Below are positions 35,237-43,415 of a stretch of 64,000 nt of DNA, piece by piece (positions within the stretch are counted from its first letter, which is position 1; every line of letters starts with the position of its first letter). The DNA is from Pseudomonas sp. PA15(2017) (lineage in GTDB: Bacteria > Pseudomonadota > Gammaproteobacteria > Pseudomonadales > Pseudomonadaceae), in assembly GCF_001945395.1 (NCBI RefSeq), contig NZ_MSXV01000052.1:124001-188000 (forward strand), read 5' to 3'. The notes beneath the pieces were generated by a model. It saw nothing but the letters and a program-made list of their open reading frames with translations. It was not told the DNA's origin and did not search any database. Made by a program: the position numbers and the translations under genes.

Positions 35237-36049
35237 TCAGTTGTAGGTGCGCTTGGCGCCGGTCTTCACGTGGGTGGTGTACAGCGTCAGGCCGGTGAAG
35301 GCCAGGCCGCCGACCAGATTGCCCAGGGCGGTGGGGATCTCGTTCCAGATCATGTAGTCCATCACCGAGAAGTCGCCGCCCAGGATGATACCCGAGGGGA
35401 ACAGGAACATGTTCACCACCGAGTGCTCGAAGCCCATGAAGAAGAACAGCATGATGGGCATCCACATGGCGATGGTCTTGCCGCTGACGGTGGTGGAGAT
35501 CATCGCGCCGACCACGCCCATCGACACCATCCAGTTGCACAGCACGCCACGCAGGAAGATGGTCGCCCAGCCCGCCGCGCCATATTCGGCGTAGCCCAGG
35601 GTGCGGTCTTCGCCGATATGCGAGATCTTCTCGCCGATCAGACCGGGGTCCTTGGAAAAGCCGTAGGTGAACACGAAGGCCATCATGAAGGCCACGGTCA
35701 GGGCACCGGCGAAGTTGCCGAGAAACACCAGGCCCCAGTTGCGCAGGATGCCGCCCACGGTGACGCCCGGGCGACGGTCGAGCAGCGCCAGCGGGGTGAG
35801 CATGAATACCCCGGTGAGCAGGTCGAAGCCCATCAGGTAAAGCATCACGAAACCGACCGGGAACAGCACGGCACCGAGCAGCGGCGAGCCGGTACCGACG
35901 CTCACGGCGATGGCGAATACCGCCGCCAGGGACAGGATGGCGCCGGCCATGAAGGCGCGGATCAGGGTATCGCGGGTCGACATGAAAATCTTCGACTCAC
36001 CGGCATCCACCATCTTGGTGACGAATTCGGCAGGAACCAGGTAGGACAT
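35237..36049 (-). CDS. Formate/nitrite transporter (NirC-like channel)
   Basis: This 270-residue protein has six membrane helices and the FNT family motifs, including GFDLLTGVFM (about residue 73-82), LRNWGLVFLGNFAG, CNWMVSMG and GFEHSVVNMF with the conserved histidine of the central pore. FNT proteins move nitrite or formate; its place between nirBD and the kinase gene makes nitrite the likely substrate. The start at 36049 has a GAGAG site upstream. It overlaps the transcription unit of nirB, nirD and the kinase fusion. Confidence 0.87.
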   Translation of the reverse strand: MSYLVPAEFVTKMVDAGESKIFMSTRDTLIRAFMAGAILSLAAVFAIAVSVGTGSPLLGAVLFPVGFVMLYLMGFDLLTGVFMLTPLALLDRRPGVTVGGILRNWGLVFLGNFAGALTVAFMMAFVFTYGFSKDPGLIGEKISHIGEDRTLGYAEYGAAGWATIFLRGVLCNWMVSMGVVGAMISTTVSGKTIAMWMPIMLFFFMGFEHSVVNMFLFPSGIILGGDFSVMDYMIWNEIPTALGNLVGGLAFTGLTLYTTHVKTGAKRTYN

Positions 36050-36118
36050 GCTGACGCTCTCTCAAATGAACCAGACAGGTTAGAAACACGGCGACTGCTG
36101 GCCAGCCGCCAAACACGC

Positions 36119-36499
36119 TCAGGCCGCCAGGCCGATTTCCACGGTGTCGCCGTTGAGGCGCACCGGCCACACGCGCAGGCGCTGCTCGGGGTACTCCAGG
36201 CAAGTGCCGTCACGCAGGCGGAAGTGCTGCTTGTAGAGCGGCGAGGCGATCACCAGGTCGCCCTTGATCTGGCCGATCAGGCCGCGGCCGATCACATTGG
36301 CGCCGGATTTCGGGTCGCGGTTCTCCACGGCGAACAGCTGCTCGCCGGCTTCGCTGTGGGGCAGATGGAACAGGGCGATCTGCGCCCCGTCGAGCCAGGC
36401 CACCACGCCGGAGTTGGCGACCAGATCCTGGCTGCGGCACAGCGGTTGCCATTCGGTGGCGGGAAGCGATTGGGCACGCACGGCGTTGGGCTGGCTCAT
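36119..36499 (-). CDS. nirD: Assimilatory nitrite reductase small subunit
   Basis: This 126-residue protein has the Rieske-type fold of NirD but lacks the cysteine-histidine pairs that bind a 2Fe-2S cluster, as usual for NirD. Conserved stretches are the VENRDPKSGANVIGRGL segment and SPLYKQHFRLRDG. It supports NirB in NADH-dependent reduction of nitrite to ammonium. Its ATG overlaps the nirB stop by one base, so translation is coupled. Confidence 0.9.
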   Translation of the reverse strand: MSQPNAVRAQSLPATEWQPLCRSQDLVANSGVVAWLDGAQIALFHLPHSEAGEQLFAVENRDPKSGANVIGRGLIGQIKGDLVIASPLYKQHFRLRDGTCLEYPEQRLRVWPVRLNGDTVEIGLAA

Positions 36500-39072
36500 C
36501 AGAGCACCTCCTCGGTAACGGGAATAAGGTGTAACTCACTGGCGGTAATGGGGCGACGTTGGCCGCGCTCCTTGACGAAATGGATGTCCGGGTCGGCGCG
36601 CCGGTCGTTGACGAAGGTGCGGAAGCGCTTGAGCTTCTCCGGGTCCTTGAGGGCACCCGCCCACTCGCATTCGTAGCGGTCGACCACCCGTTGCATCTGC
36701 GCCTCCAGCTCGGCAGCCAGGCCCAGGCTGTCGTCGAGGATCACCGCCTTGAGGTAATCCAGGCCGCCCTCCAGCGACTCGCGCCATACCGAGGTGCGCT
36801 GCAGTTTGTCGGCGGTGCGGATGTAGAACATCAGCACGCGGTCGATGGTGCGGATCAGCGCCTCGTCGTCCAGATCGGTGGCGAACAGCTCGGCGTGCCG
36901 TGGGCGCATGCCACCGTTGCCGCACACGTAGAGGTTCCAGCCCTTGTCGGTGGCGATCACGCCGATGTCCTTGCTCTGCGCTTCAGCGCACTCGCGGGTG
37001 CAGCCGCTGACCGCGAACTTGATCTTGTGCGGCGCGCGCAGGCCCTTGTAGCGGTCCTCCAGGCGCAAAGCCATGCCGACGCTGTCCTGCACGCCGTAGC
37101 GGCACCAGGTGCTGCCCACGCAGGACTTCACGGTACGCAGCGACTTGCCGTAGGCGTGGCCGGTCTCGAAGCCGGCGGCGATCAATTCGCCCCAGATGTC
37201 CGGCAGCTCGTGCAACTGCGCGCCAAACAGGTCGATACGCTGACCGCCGGTGATCTTGGTGTAGAGGTCGTATTTCTTCGCCACGGCGCCGATGGCCAGC
37301 AAACCGTCCGGGGTGATCTCGCCGCCAGGAATGCGCGGCACCACCGAGTAGGTGCCGTTCTTCTGCATGTTGGCCATGAAGGTATCGTTGGTGTCCTGCA
37401 GCGGAATCAGCGCCGGATCGGTGATCGGCTGGTTCCAGCACGAGGCGAGGATCGAGCCCACTGCCGGCTTGCAGATGTCGCAGCCGGTGTGGCCGCGGCC
37501 ATGCTTGGCCAGCAACTCCTCGAAACTGAGCACGCCTTCCACCCGGACGATGGCATACAGCTCCTGACGGGTGTGAGCGAAGTGCTCGCAGAGGCTCTTG
37601 TCGACCGCCACACCGCGGGCGCTCAGCTCGTGCTCGAAGACCTGCTTGAGCAGCGCGCTGCAGCCGCCGCAGCCACTGCCGGCCTTGGTGATGGCCTTGA
37701 GTTCGCCGAGGTCGGTGATACCGGCGTCGACCTGGCAGCACACCGCGCCCTTGCTGACGTTGTGGCAGGAGCAGATGGTCGCGGTATCCGGCAACGCATC
37801 GGCGCCCAGGGTCGGCGCACCGTCGGAGAGCGGAAGGATCAGGCTCGACGGATCGGCCGGCAGCTTGATGCCATTCTGGGCGTACTGCAGCAGGGTGTCG
37901 TAATAGCTGTTGTCGCCGACCAGCACGGCGCCGATGACCCGCTGACCATCCGCCGAGACCACCAGGCGGCGGTAACTGGCACTGGCTTCGTCGATGTAGC
38001 GGTAGCTCTTGGCGCCGGGCGTGGCCGCGTGGGCATCGCCGATGGAGCCGACGTCGACGCCAAGCAACTTGAGCTTGGTCGACATATCGGCGCCTGTGAA
38101 CGGTTCATGGGGCTCACCGGCCAGTTGCGCGGCCACGGCACGGGCCATGCTGTAGCCGGGCGCCACCAGGCCGAATACCGTGCCGTTCCACGAGGCACAC
38201 TCGCCGATGGCGAAGATTGCCGGGTCGCTGCTGCGGCAGTCGTTGTCGACCACCACGCCGCCGCGCGGGGCGATGTCCAGGCCGGCGGCGCGGCCCAGGG
38301 CGTCCTGGGGGCGAATGCCGGCGGAGAACACGATCAGGTCGGTTTCCAGATACTCACATTGACCATCAGCGCCGTCGTTGAAATTCATTCGGTAGGCATA
38401 CTCCTCACCGATGACGATCCCCTGGGTGGCGCGCGACAGATGCACGCCGACGCCAAGCGCCTCGATACGCGCCCGCAGTGCGTCGCCACCGTCAACATCC
38501 AGCTGTACCGGCATCAGTCGCGGCGCGAACTCCACCACGTGGGCTTCCAGGCCAAGGGACTTCAGCGCATTGGCCGCCTCCAGGCCGAGCAGACCGCCGC
38601 CGACCACCACGCCACGGCGCGCGCCAGCAGCGGCGGCGCGGATGCCATCGAGGTCGTCGAGGGTGCGGTAGACCAGACGCGAGTTGCCTTCGGCGCCTGG
38701 AATGGGTGGGACGAACGGATAGGAACCAGTGGCCAGCACCAGACGGTCGTAGCCACGACGCCCCTGGCTGGTGACGACTTCGCGCGCCTCACGGTCGATA
38801 TCCAGCACCGACTCACCGAGGTGCAGGTGTACGCCGTGGCGGGCATAGAGATCGGCCTCGCCGAGGGCCAGGGCTTCGGCGTCCTTGCCGGAGAAGTACT
38901 CGGACAAGTGCACACGGTCATAGGCGCGTTGCGGCTCTTCGCCGTAGACGTGCACCTGATAACGGTGCAACGCACCGCTGGCGATCAACTGCTCGATACA
39001 GTGGTGGCCGACCATGCCGTTGCCGATGACGATCAGGGTCTCGCGCTTGATCGATGTGACGATGGAATTCAT
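36499..39072 (-). CDS. nirB: NADH-dependent assimilatory nitrite reductase large subunit
   Basis: This 857-residue enzyme reduces nitrite to ammonium. The N-terminal FAD/NAD domains show IVIGNGMVGHHC (residue 15 on) and GVVVGGGLLGLEAANAL (about 160). A BFD-like 2Fe-2S region follows with CSCHNVSKG and GSGCGGC. The C-terminal siroheme/4Fe-4S domain has VGSTWCRYG and SGCTRECAEAQ. Length and domain order match NirB. It leads an operon with nirD, a nitrite channel and the phosphatase-kinase gene. Upstream lie a sigma-54-type promoter and a leader with a terminator and an ANTAR-type hairpin, pointing to control by nitrogen status and by nitrate/nitrite. Confidence 0.93.
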   Translation of the reverse strand: MNSIVTSIKRETLIVIGNGMVGHHCIEQLIASGALHRYQVHVYGEEPQRAYDRVHLSEYFSGKDAEALALGEADLYARHGVHLHLGESVLDIDREAREVVTSQGRRGYDRLVLATGSYPFVPPIPGAEGNSRLVYRTLDDLDGIRAAAAGARRGVVVGGGLLGLEAANALKSLGLEAHVVEFAPRLMPVQLDVDGGDALRARIEALGVGVHLSRATQGIVIGEEYAYRMNFNDGADGQCEYLETDLIVFSAGIRPQDALGRAAGLDIAPRGGVVVDNDCRSSDPAIFAIGECASWNGTVFGLVAPGYSMARAVAAQLAGEPHEPFTGADMSTKLKLLGVDVGSIGDAHAATPGAKSYRYIDEASASYRRLVVSADGQRVIGAVLVGDNSYYDTLLQYAQNGIKLPADPSSLILPLSDGAPTLGADALPDTATICSCHNVSKGAVCCQVDAGITDLGELKAITKAGSGCGGCSALLKQVFEHELSARGVAVDKSLCEHFAHTRQELYAIVRVEGVLSFEELLAKHGRGHTGCDICKPAVGSILASCWNQPITDPALIPLQDTNDTFMANMQKNGTYSVVPRIPGGEITPDGLLAIGAVAKKYDLYTKITGGQRIDLFGAQLHELPDIWGELIAAGFETGHAYGKSLRTVKSCVGSTWCRYGVQDSVGMALRLEDRYKGLRAPHKIKFAVSGCTRECAEAQSKDIGVIATDKGWNLYVCGNGGMRPRHAELFATDLDDEALIRTIDRVLMFYIRTADKLQRTSVWRESLEGGLDYLKAVILDDSLGLAAELEAQMQRVVDRYECEWAGALKDPEKLKRFRTFVNDRRADPDIHFVKERGQRRPITASELHLIPVTEEVL

Positions 39073-39116
39073 AGCCTGCCCTCTGTCTGCTGCGCTAACA
39101 CGGTTTTCTGCAACAC

Positions 39117-39162
39117 AAAAAAAGACGCCTGGAGCTGTTGTCAGCTTCAGGCGTCTTTGCCT
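39117..39162 (-). promoter_or_regulatory. nirB leader attenuator with ANTAR-type hairpin
   Basis: On the minus strand, 45 bases before nirB, GACGCCTG and CAGGCGTC form a long interrupted stem followed by seven T residues: a complete intrinsic terminator (39158-39117). Overlapping its 5' arm, AGGC-AAAGAC-GCCT (39162-39149) forms a short hairpin whose six-base loop has A at position 1 and G at position 4, the ANTAR-protein recognition pattern. Formation of the small hairpin would block the terminator. NasT/NasR-type ANTAR proteins control nitrate assimilation genes this way. I could not place the usual first hairpin (P1) with confidence. Confidence 0.65.
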
Positions 39163-39237
39163 TGGATTCGTTATGTGGGTGAGCGTCAGGTCACTGCCTG
39201 CTTACCGGCCCCATCGGTGATGGGTGCACAAGCTGAA

Positions 39238-39254
39238 TAGCAGGTTACATGCCA
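39238..39254 (-). promoter_or_regulatory. Sigma-54-type promoter of nirB
   Basis: On the minus strand TGGCATGTAACCTGCTA has GG and GC separated by ten bases, matching the -24/-12 pattern TGGCAC-N5-TTGCA. It would start a leader of about 150 bases before nirB. Sigma-54 with NtrC is the usual driver of nitrogen assimilation genes in Pseudomonas. Confidence 0.6.
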
Positions 39255-39505
39255 GGATTTCGCGAATGTCCGCAGGGACTGTAAGGACGGGGCTTTCAGC
39301 CCTTTGAAGAGGGGAGAGGCTGGAGAGCGAGGCGAACCAATATGAGGCGACCGACGCGCAAACTCACCATTTCAGGGCAGGCAAAGCACGCCTTACTGCG
39401 CTCGGCCACTCTCCATGAGCTCGGGAGCAAGTCCGGTCAGCGCTGGAGGTGTCTCGCCAGGCCGATGGTCACTTCAAGGCAGAAGCGGCCGTTTGCCGAT
39501 TCACT

Positions 39506-39568
39506 GTGGGAGCGCGCCATGCGCGCGAAAATCGCGGGCATGGACTGGGCGTCCCCGCCCGCTCCCAC
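39506..39568. repeat. Dispersed palindromic repeat, copy 1
   Basis: GTGGGAGCG at the left and its inverted partner CGCTCCCAC at the right enclose a GC-rich palindromic unit containing GCGGGCATGGACTGGGCGTC. A second, inverted copy lies at 48628-48687. Confidence 0.6.
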
Positions 39569-39649
39569 CAATACTCCACCAATGGCCGCTTGCGCCACCT
39601 AGAAACCAACGCCGCAGAATGCCGGCCAGGCGCCAGGTCATGGCGCCTG

Positions 39650-40537
39650 TCAACGCTCCCACGGCGGCGGCGGTTCGCGATCCTTGGGCTCGTCCTCGGC
39701 ATTCAGCGCAGCCTGGCGGCGTGCTTCATCGGCCAGGGCGGCTTTGATCTCGCGCATCACCGCGTCGACGTCGGCTTCGTCTTCCGGGTCGTTGAATTCA
39801 CCGGTCAGCACGCTTTGCGGCGTCAGCTTGCCCTCTTCATAGAGCGCCCACATTTCCTTGGCGTACTTGCTGTACTTGAGTTCCGGGGCGAACTGACCGA
39901 AGTAGGCCGCCATGTTGCCGACGTCACGTTCGAGCATCTTGAAGGCGTGATTGTTGCCCGCCGCATCCACCGCCTGGGGCAGATCGATGATCACCGGACC
40001 CTCAGGGCCCAGCAGCACGTTGAACTCCGACAGGTCGCCGTGCACCAGGCCGGCACACAGCATCTTCACGATCTCCTCGATCATGAAGGCATGGAATTCG
40101 CGGGCGTCCTCGGGGTGCAGGTCGACATCATTGAGACGCGGTGCCACGTCGCCCTCACCATCGGTGACCAACTCCATCAGCAGCACGCCGTCGAGGAAGT
40201 CGTAGGGTTTGGGCACCCGCACGCCAGCGTTGGCCAGACGAAACAGGGCCGCCACCTCGGCGTTCTGCCAGTTCTCTTCCTGGTTCTTACGCCCGTGCTT
40301 GGAGCCCTTGGCCATGGCCCGGGCATCGCGGCTGTTGCGTACCTTGCGGCCCTCCTGATACTCGGCGGCCTGGCGGAAACCGCGCTTGTTGGCCTCCTTG
40401 TAGACCTTGGCGCAACGCAACTCGGCACCGCAACGCACCACGTAGACCGCTGCTTCCTTGCCGCTCATCAAAGGGCGAATCACCTCGTCCACCAGGCCGT
40501 CCTCGACCAGGGGCTCAATGCGTTTTGGCGTCTTCAT
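39650..40537 (-). CDS. RIO1-like serine protein kinase family protein
   Basis: This 295-residue protein matches bacterial RIO-type kinases. It has an ATP-binding region with GKEAAVYVVR (residue 26 on) and the lysine in AKVYKE, a catalytic loop VHGDLSEFNVLL (about residue 165) and a metal-binding IIDLPQAVD, the RIO equivalent of DFG. The C-terminal 60 residues are acidic and proline-rich. Its substrate in bacteria is unknown. The gene stands alone, divergent from ada, with no strong ribosome binding site before the ATG at 40537. Confidence 0.85.
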   Translation of the reverse strand: MKTPKRIEPLVEDGLVDEVIRPLMSGKEAAVYVVRCGAELRCAKVYKEANKRGFRQAAEYQEGRKVRNSRDARAMAKGSKHGRKNQEENWQNAEVAALFRLANAGVRVPKPYDFLDGVLLMELVTDGEGDVAPRLNDVDLHPEDAREFHAFMIEEIVKMLCAGLVHGDLSEFNVLLGPEGPVIIDLPQAVDAAGNNHAFKMLERDVGNMAAYFGQFAPELKYSKYAKEMWALYEEGKLTPQSVLTGEFNDPEDEADVDAVMREIKAALADEARRQAALNAEDEPKDREPPPPWER

Positions 40538-40639
40538 CAGCTTTTATTAGGGTCCTCGGTGGGCTATGCGGCCCTTTTATACGGCAATCCTGAGGCAGCG
40601 CCCAGCCCATGGGGAAAATGCGCCGGACGATCGGCTTTG

Positions 40640-40647
40640 AAAGCGCG
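40640..40647 (+). promoter_or_regulatory. Possible Ada box upstream of ada
   Basis: AAAGCGCG differs by one base from the E. coli Ada box AAAGCGCA and lies 64 bases before the ada start, where methylated Ada would activate its own gene. Confidence 0.4.
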
Positions 40648-40710
40648 ATTGGCACTGGCGCCCACGCCAGCGGATACCGACAATCCAGATACCGCTTAGA
40701 GGAGATCGAC

Positions 40711-41751
40711 ATGTCCGAAGAACGCCGCTGGCAGGCCGTGTGCGAGCGCGATGCCGCGCAGGATGGTCAATTCGTCTTCGCCGTAGGCTCGACCGGCATT
40801 TACTGCCGGCCCAGCTGTCCGGCGCGTCGACCACGGCGTGACAACGTCAGCTTCCATGACGGCCCGGCACAGGCCGAAGCGGCGGGATACCGCCCCTGCA
40901 AGCGCTGCACGCCCCAGGGTGCAAGTCCCGCCGAACAGCTCGACGCGCTGGTGACCGAGGCCTGCCGCCTGCTCGATGAAGCCGACACCCCCCCTACCCT
41001 CGGCGCGCTGGCGGCACGCATCGGCTTGTCCGCTTCGCACCTGGCCCGCGCCTTCAAGGCGCGCACCGGCCTGACGCCGAAGGCCTGGGCCAGCGCCCGC
41101 CAACGCGAACGCCTGGCCGCCAACCTGCCGGGCGCCAGATCGGTACTCGAAGCGGCGCTGGACACCGGATACAGCAGCACCCGCAGCCTGTATGAGCGAA
41201 CCGACGGCGTGGCCCTGGCGAGACGACGCCAGGGCTCGAAGGGTGAGACGCTGCGCGTGGCTGTGGTGCCCTGCCCGCTCGGCTACTTGCTGCTGGCCGG
41301 CAGCGCCAACGGGCTGTGCGCCCTATTGTTCGGCGATGCGGCGGATACACTGGAGATCGAACTGCGCCAGCGCTTCCCGGCAGCCAGCCTGCAGGCCGAT
41401 GACGGGCAACTGGAAGGTTGGCTAAACGAGGTACTGCAGCAACTGCGCGAGCCAGAACGTGCCGCCAAGCTGCCACTGGATCTGCGCGGCACGGCCTTTC
41501 AACAGCGCGTCTGGCAGGCCCTGCGCGCCATCCCCGTCGGGCAGACGCGCACTTACGGGCAATTGGCTGCCGAACTCGCCAGCCACCCACGCGCCATCGC
41601 CCGCGCCTGTGCCAGCAACCCACTGGGCCTGTTGGTGCCCTGCCACCGGGTAACCGCCGCCGATGGCAGCCTGGGCGGCTACCGCTGGGGCGTGGCACGC
41701 AAGGCGGCGCTACTGCAGGCCGAAGCCGAAACGCTCAGCCGCGAAGAATGA
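40711..41751 (+). CDS. ada: Bifunctional Ada: methylphosphotriester sensor, AraC regulator and O6-alkylguanine transferase
   Basis: This 346-residue protein has the full Ada layout. The N-terminal zinc domain has the acceptor cysteine in YCRPSCPAR (about residue 31-35) and partner cysteines in CKRC (65-68). A central AraC-type helix-turn-helix includes LAARIGLSASHLARAFK. The C-terminal alkyltransferase has the acceptor PCHRV (about residue 310) and the family segment GTAFQQRVWQAL. It repairs methylated phosphates and O6-methylguanine and, once methylated, switches on the adaptive response. The ATG at 40711 has AGAGGAG upstream. A near-match Ada box lies in the promoter region. No alkA or alkB lies next to it. 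Confidence 0.92.
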   Translation: MSEERRWQAVCERDAAQDGQFVFAVGSTGIYCRPSCPARRPRRDNVSFHDGPAQAEAAGYRPCKRCTPQGASPAEQLDALVTEACRLLDEADTPPTLGALAARIGLSASHLARAFKARTGLTPKAWASARQRERLAANLPGARSVLEAALDTGYSSTRSLYERTDGVALARRRQGSKGETLRVAVVPCPLGYLLLAGSANGLCALLFGDAADTLEIELRQRFPAASLQADDGQLEGWLNEVLQQLREPERAAKLPLDLRGTAFQQRVWQALRAIPVGQTRTYGQLAAELASHPRAIARACASNPLGLLVPCHRVTAADGSLGGYRWGVARKAALLQAEAETLSREE

Positions 41752-41845
41752 CCGAACACCCGTAGCCTGGCGTTGAGCGCAGCGATACCCAGGACAGCGG
41801 CTCCCGGGTGTCGCTACGCTCGACCCCGGCTACGATCGGACTGAT

Positions 41846-43123
41846 TCAGCGCTCCAGAATCGCCGTCACGCCCTGCCCGCCCGCGGCGCAAATGGAAATC
41901 AGGCCACGGCCCTCACCCGCCACCGACAGCAACTTGGCCAGGTTGGCGACGATGCGCCCACCGGTTGCGGCGAACGGGTGGCCGGCCGCCAGGGAGCTGC
42001 CTTTGACGTTGAGTTTGGCGCGGTCGATGCTGCCCAGCGGCTGCGCCAGGTTGAGACGTTCGCGGCAATAGTCGGCATCTTCCCAGGCCTTGAGCGTGCA
42101 CAGCACCTGGGCGGCGAAGGCCTCGTGGATTTCGTAGTAGTCGAAGTCCTGCAGGGTCAGTCCGTTGCGCGCCAGCAACCGGGGCACGGCGTACACCGGC
42201 GCCATCAGCAGCCCTTCGTGGCCCTTGACGAAATCCACCGCTGCCGCCTCGCCGTCCCGCCAGTAGGCAAGAATCGGCAGGCCGCGGGCCTTGGCCCACT
42301 CCTCGCTGGCGAGCAGCACCAGTGAAGCCCCGTCGGTCAGGGGCGTGGAATTGGCGGCGGTCAGGGTACCGCGCTGGCCTTTCTCGAACACCGGCTTGAG
42401 GGTCGCCAGTTTGGCCAGGTCGATATCGGGGCGCAGGTTCTGGTCGCGGGTCAGGCCCAGGAACGGCGTCATCAGGTCGTCCTGCCAGCCCTCGGCGTAG
42501 ACGGCGGCCAGCTTGCGATGGCTTTCCACGGCCAGCTGATCCTGCTCGTCACGGGGGATGGCCCAGTGCTGCGCCATCAGCTCACAGTGCTGGCCCATGG
42601 AGAGCCCCGTGCGCGGCTCACCGTTGCGCGGCAGCGACGGCGCGAGATGCCGTGGGCGGATCTGCAACAGGGTCTTGAGCTTGTCGCCAGTGCTCTTGGC
42701 ACGATTGGCCTGTAACAGGATCTTGCGCAGGCCTTCGTTGACGCCGATCGGCGCATCCGAGGTGGTATCCACGCCCCCGGCGATACCGCACTCGATCTGC
42801 CCGAGGGCGATCTTGTTGGCCACCAACAGGGCGGCCTCCAGGCCGGTGCCGCAGGCCTGCTGCAGATCGTAGGCGGGGGTTTCCGGCGCCAGGCGCGAGC
42901 CGAGTACGCATTCACGGGTCAGGTTGAAATCCCGCGAGTGCTTGAGCACGGCACCGGCCACCACCTCGCCGAGGTGCTCGCCATGCAGGTGGTAGCGCTC
43001 GACCAGGCCTTCCAGGGCGCTGGTGAGCATGGCCTGGTTGCTGGCGGTGGCGTAGGCGCTGTTGGAGCGGGCGAAGGGAATACGGTTGCCACCAACGATG
43101 GCGACCCGGCGCGGCAAGCTCAT
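41846..43123 (-). CDS. Acetyl-CoA C-acyltransferase (thiolase, FadI-like)
   Basis: This 425-residue thiolase carries the acyl-enzyme cysteine in QQACGTGLEAAL (about residue 89), the histidine in NVKGSSLAAGHPFAATGGR and the C-terminal cysteine/glycine motif CAAGGQG. Length and sequence resemble the FadI branch. It cleaves or condenses 3-ketoacyl-CoA. The ATG at 43123 has AAGGAG upstream. It is divergent from a two-domain FabG gene, with a MaoC hydratase gene beyond, so the three could form a small fatty acid or hydroxyacyl-CoA pathway, with each gene in its own orientation. Confidence 0.88.
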   Translation of the reverse strand: MSLPRRVAIVGGNRIPFARSNSAYATASNQAMLTSALEGLVERYHLHGEHLGEVVAGAVLKHSRDFNLTRECVLGSRLAPETPAYDLQQACGTGLEAALLVANKIALGQIECGIAGGVDTTSDAPIGVNEGLRKILLQANRAKSTGDKLKTLLQIRPRHLAPSLPRNGEPRTGLSMGQHCELMAQHWAIPRDEQDQLAVESHRKLAAVYAEGWQDDLMTPFLGLTRDQNLRPDIDLAKLATLKPVFEKGQRGTLTAANSTPLTDGASLVLLASEEWAKARGLPILAYWRDGEAAAVDFVKGHEGLLMAPVYAVPRLLARNGLTLQDFDYYEIHEAFAAQVLCTLKAWEDADYCRERLNLAQPLGSIDRAKLNVKGSSLAAGHPFAATGGRIVANLAKLLSVAGEGRGLISICAAGGQGVTAILER

Positions 43124-43203
43124 GTGCGGCTCCTTGAAAGTAATATTCTGCGGCACTTTAATTGGTGCCTCTAACAACAACCGGCGTCGTCATCGCGGCA
43201 TTT

Positions 43204-43260
43204 AGAGCAGGCTGAAAATGCTCATTCACAGCTCGTGAACTCCGTTTTTCAGCCTGCTCT
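43204..43260. repeat. Long inverted repeat between thiolase and fabG-like genes
   Basis: AGAGCAGGCTGAAAA (43204-43218) and its exact reverse complement (43246-43260) flank 27 bases that contain a smaller TTCAC/GTGAA hairpin. It lies in the shared divergent promoter region and may be a dispersed repeat or a regulatory structure. Confidence 0.5.
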
Positions 43261-43415
43261 GGCCTTGCGCTGACTGCCTCGCCAGCTTTTTTCAGAGATA
43301 CCACTCCGATTTACTCATCGCCGACTGGCCGGATATTGGACTGCTGTCGATGCATGAAACGAGTGATCGCGTACAGTGGTCAACCACTTTGAGTTTCAGC
43401 CCTGGAGTCTGTTCC

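Larger units (their letters stand above)
39073..39649. promoter_or_regulatory. nirB control region and repeat-bearing spacer
   Basis: The left half holds the nirB leader terminator, hairpin and sigma-54-type promoter, annotated separately. The right half holds a dispersed palindromic repeat (39506-39568) and is otherwise without a convincing gene. Confidence 0.6.

Noticed and set aside
36559..39240. An 893-codon plus-strand frame antisense to nirB
   Set aside because: High GC content leaves long open frames opposite real genes; the translation shows no domains, while nirB on the other strand is unmistakable.
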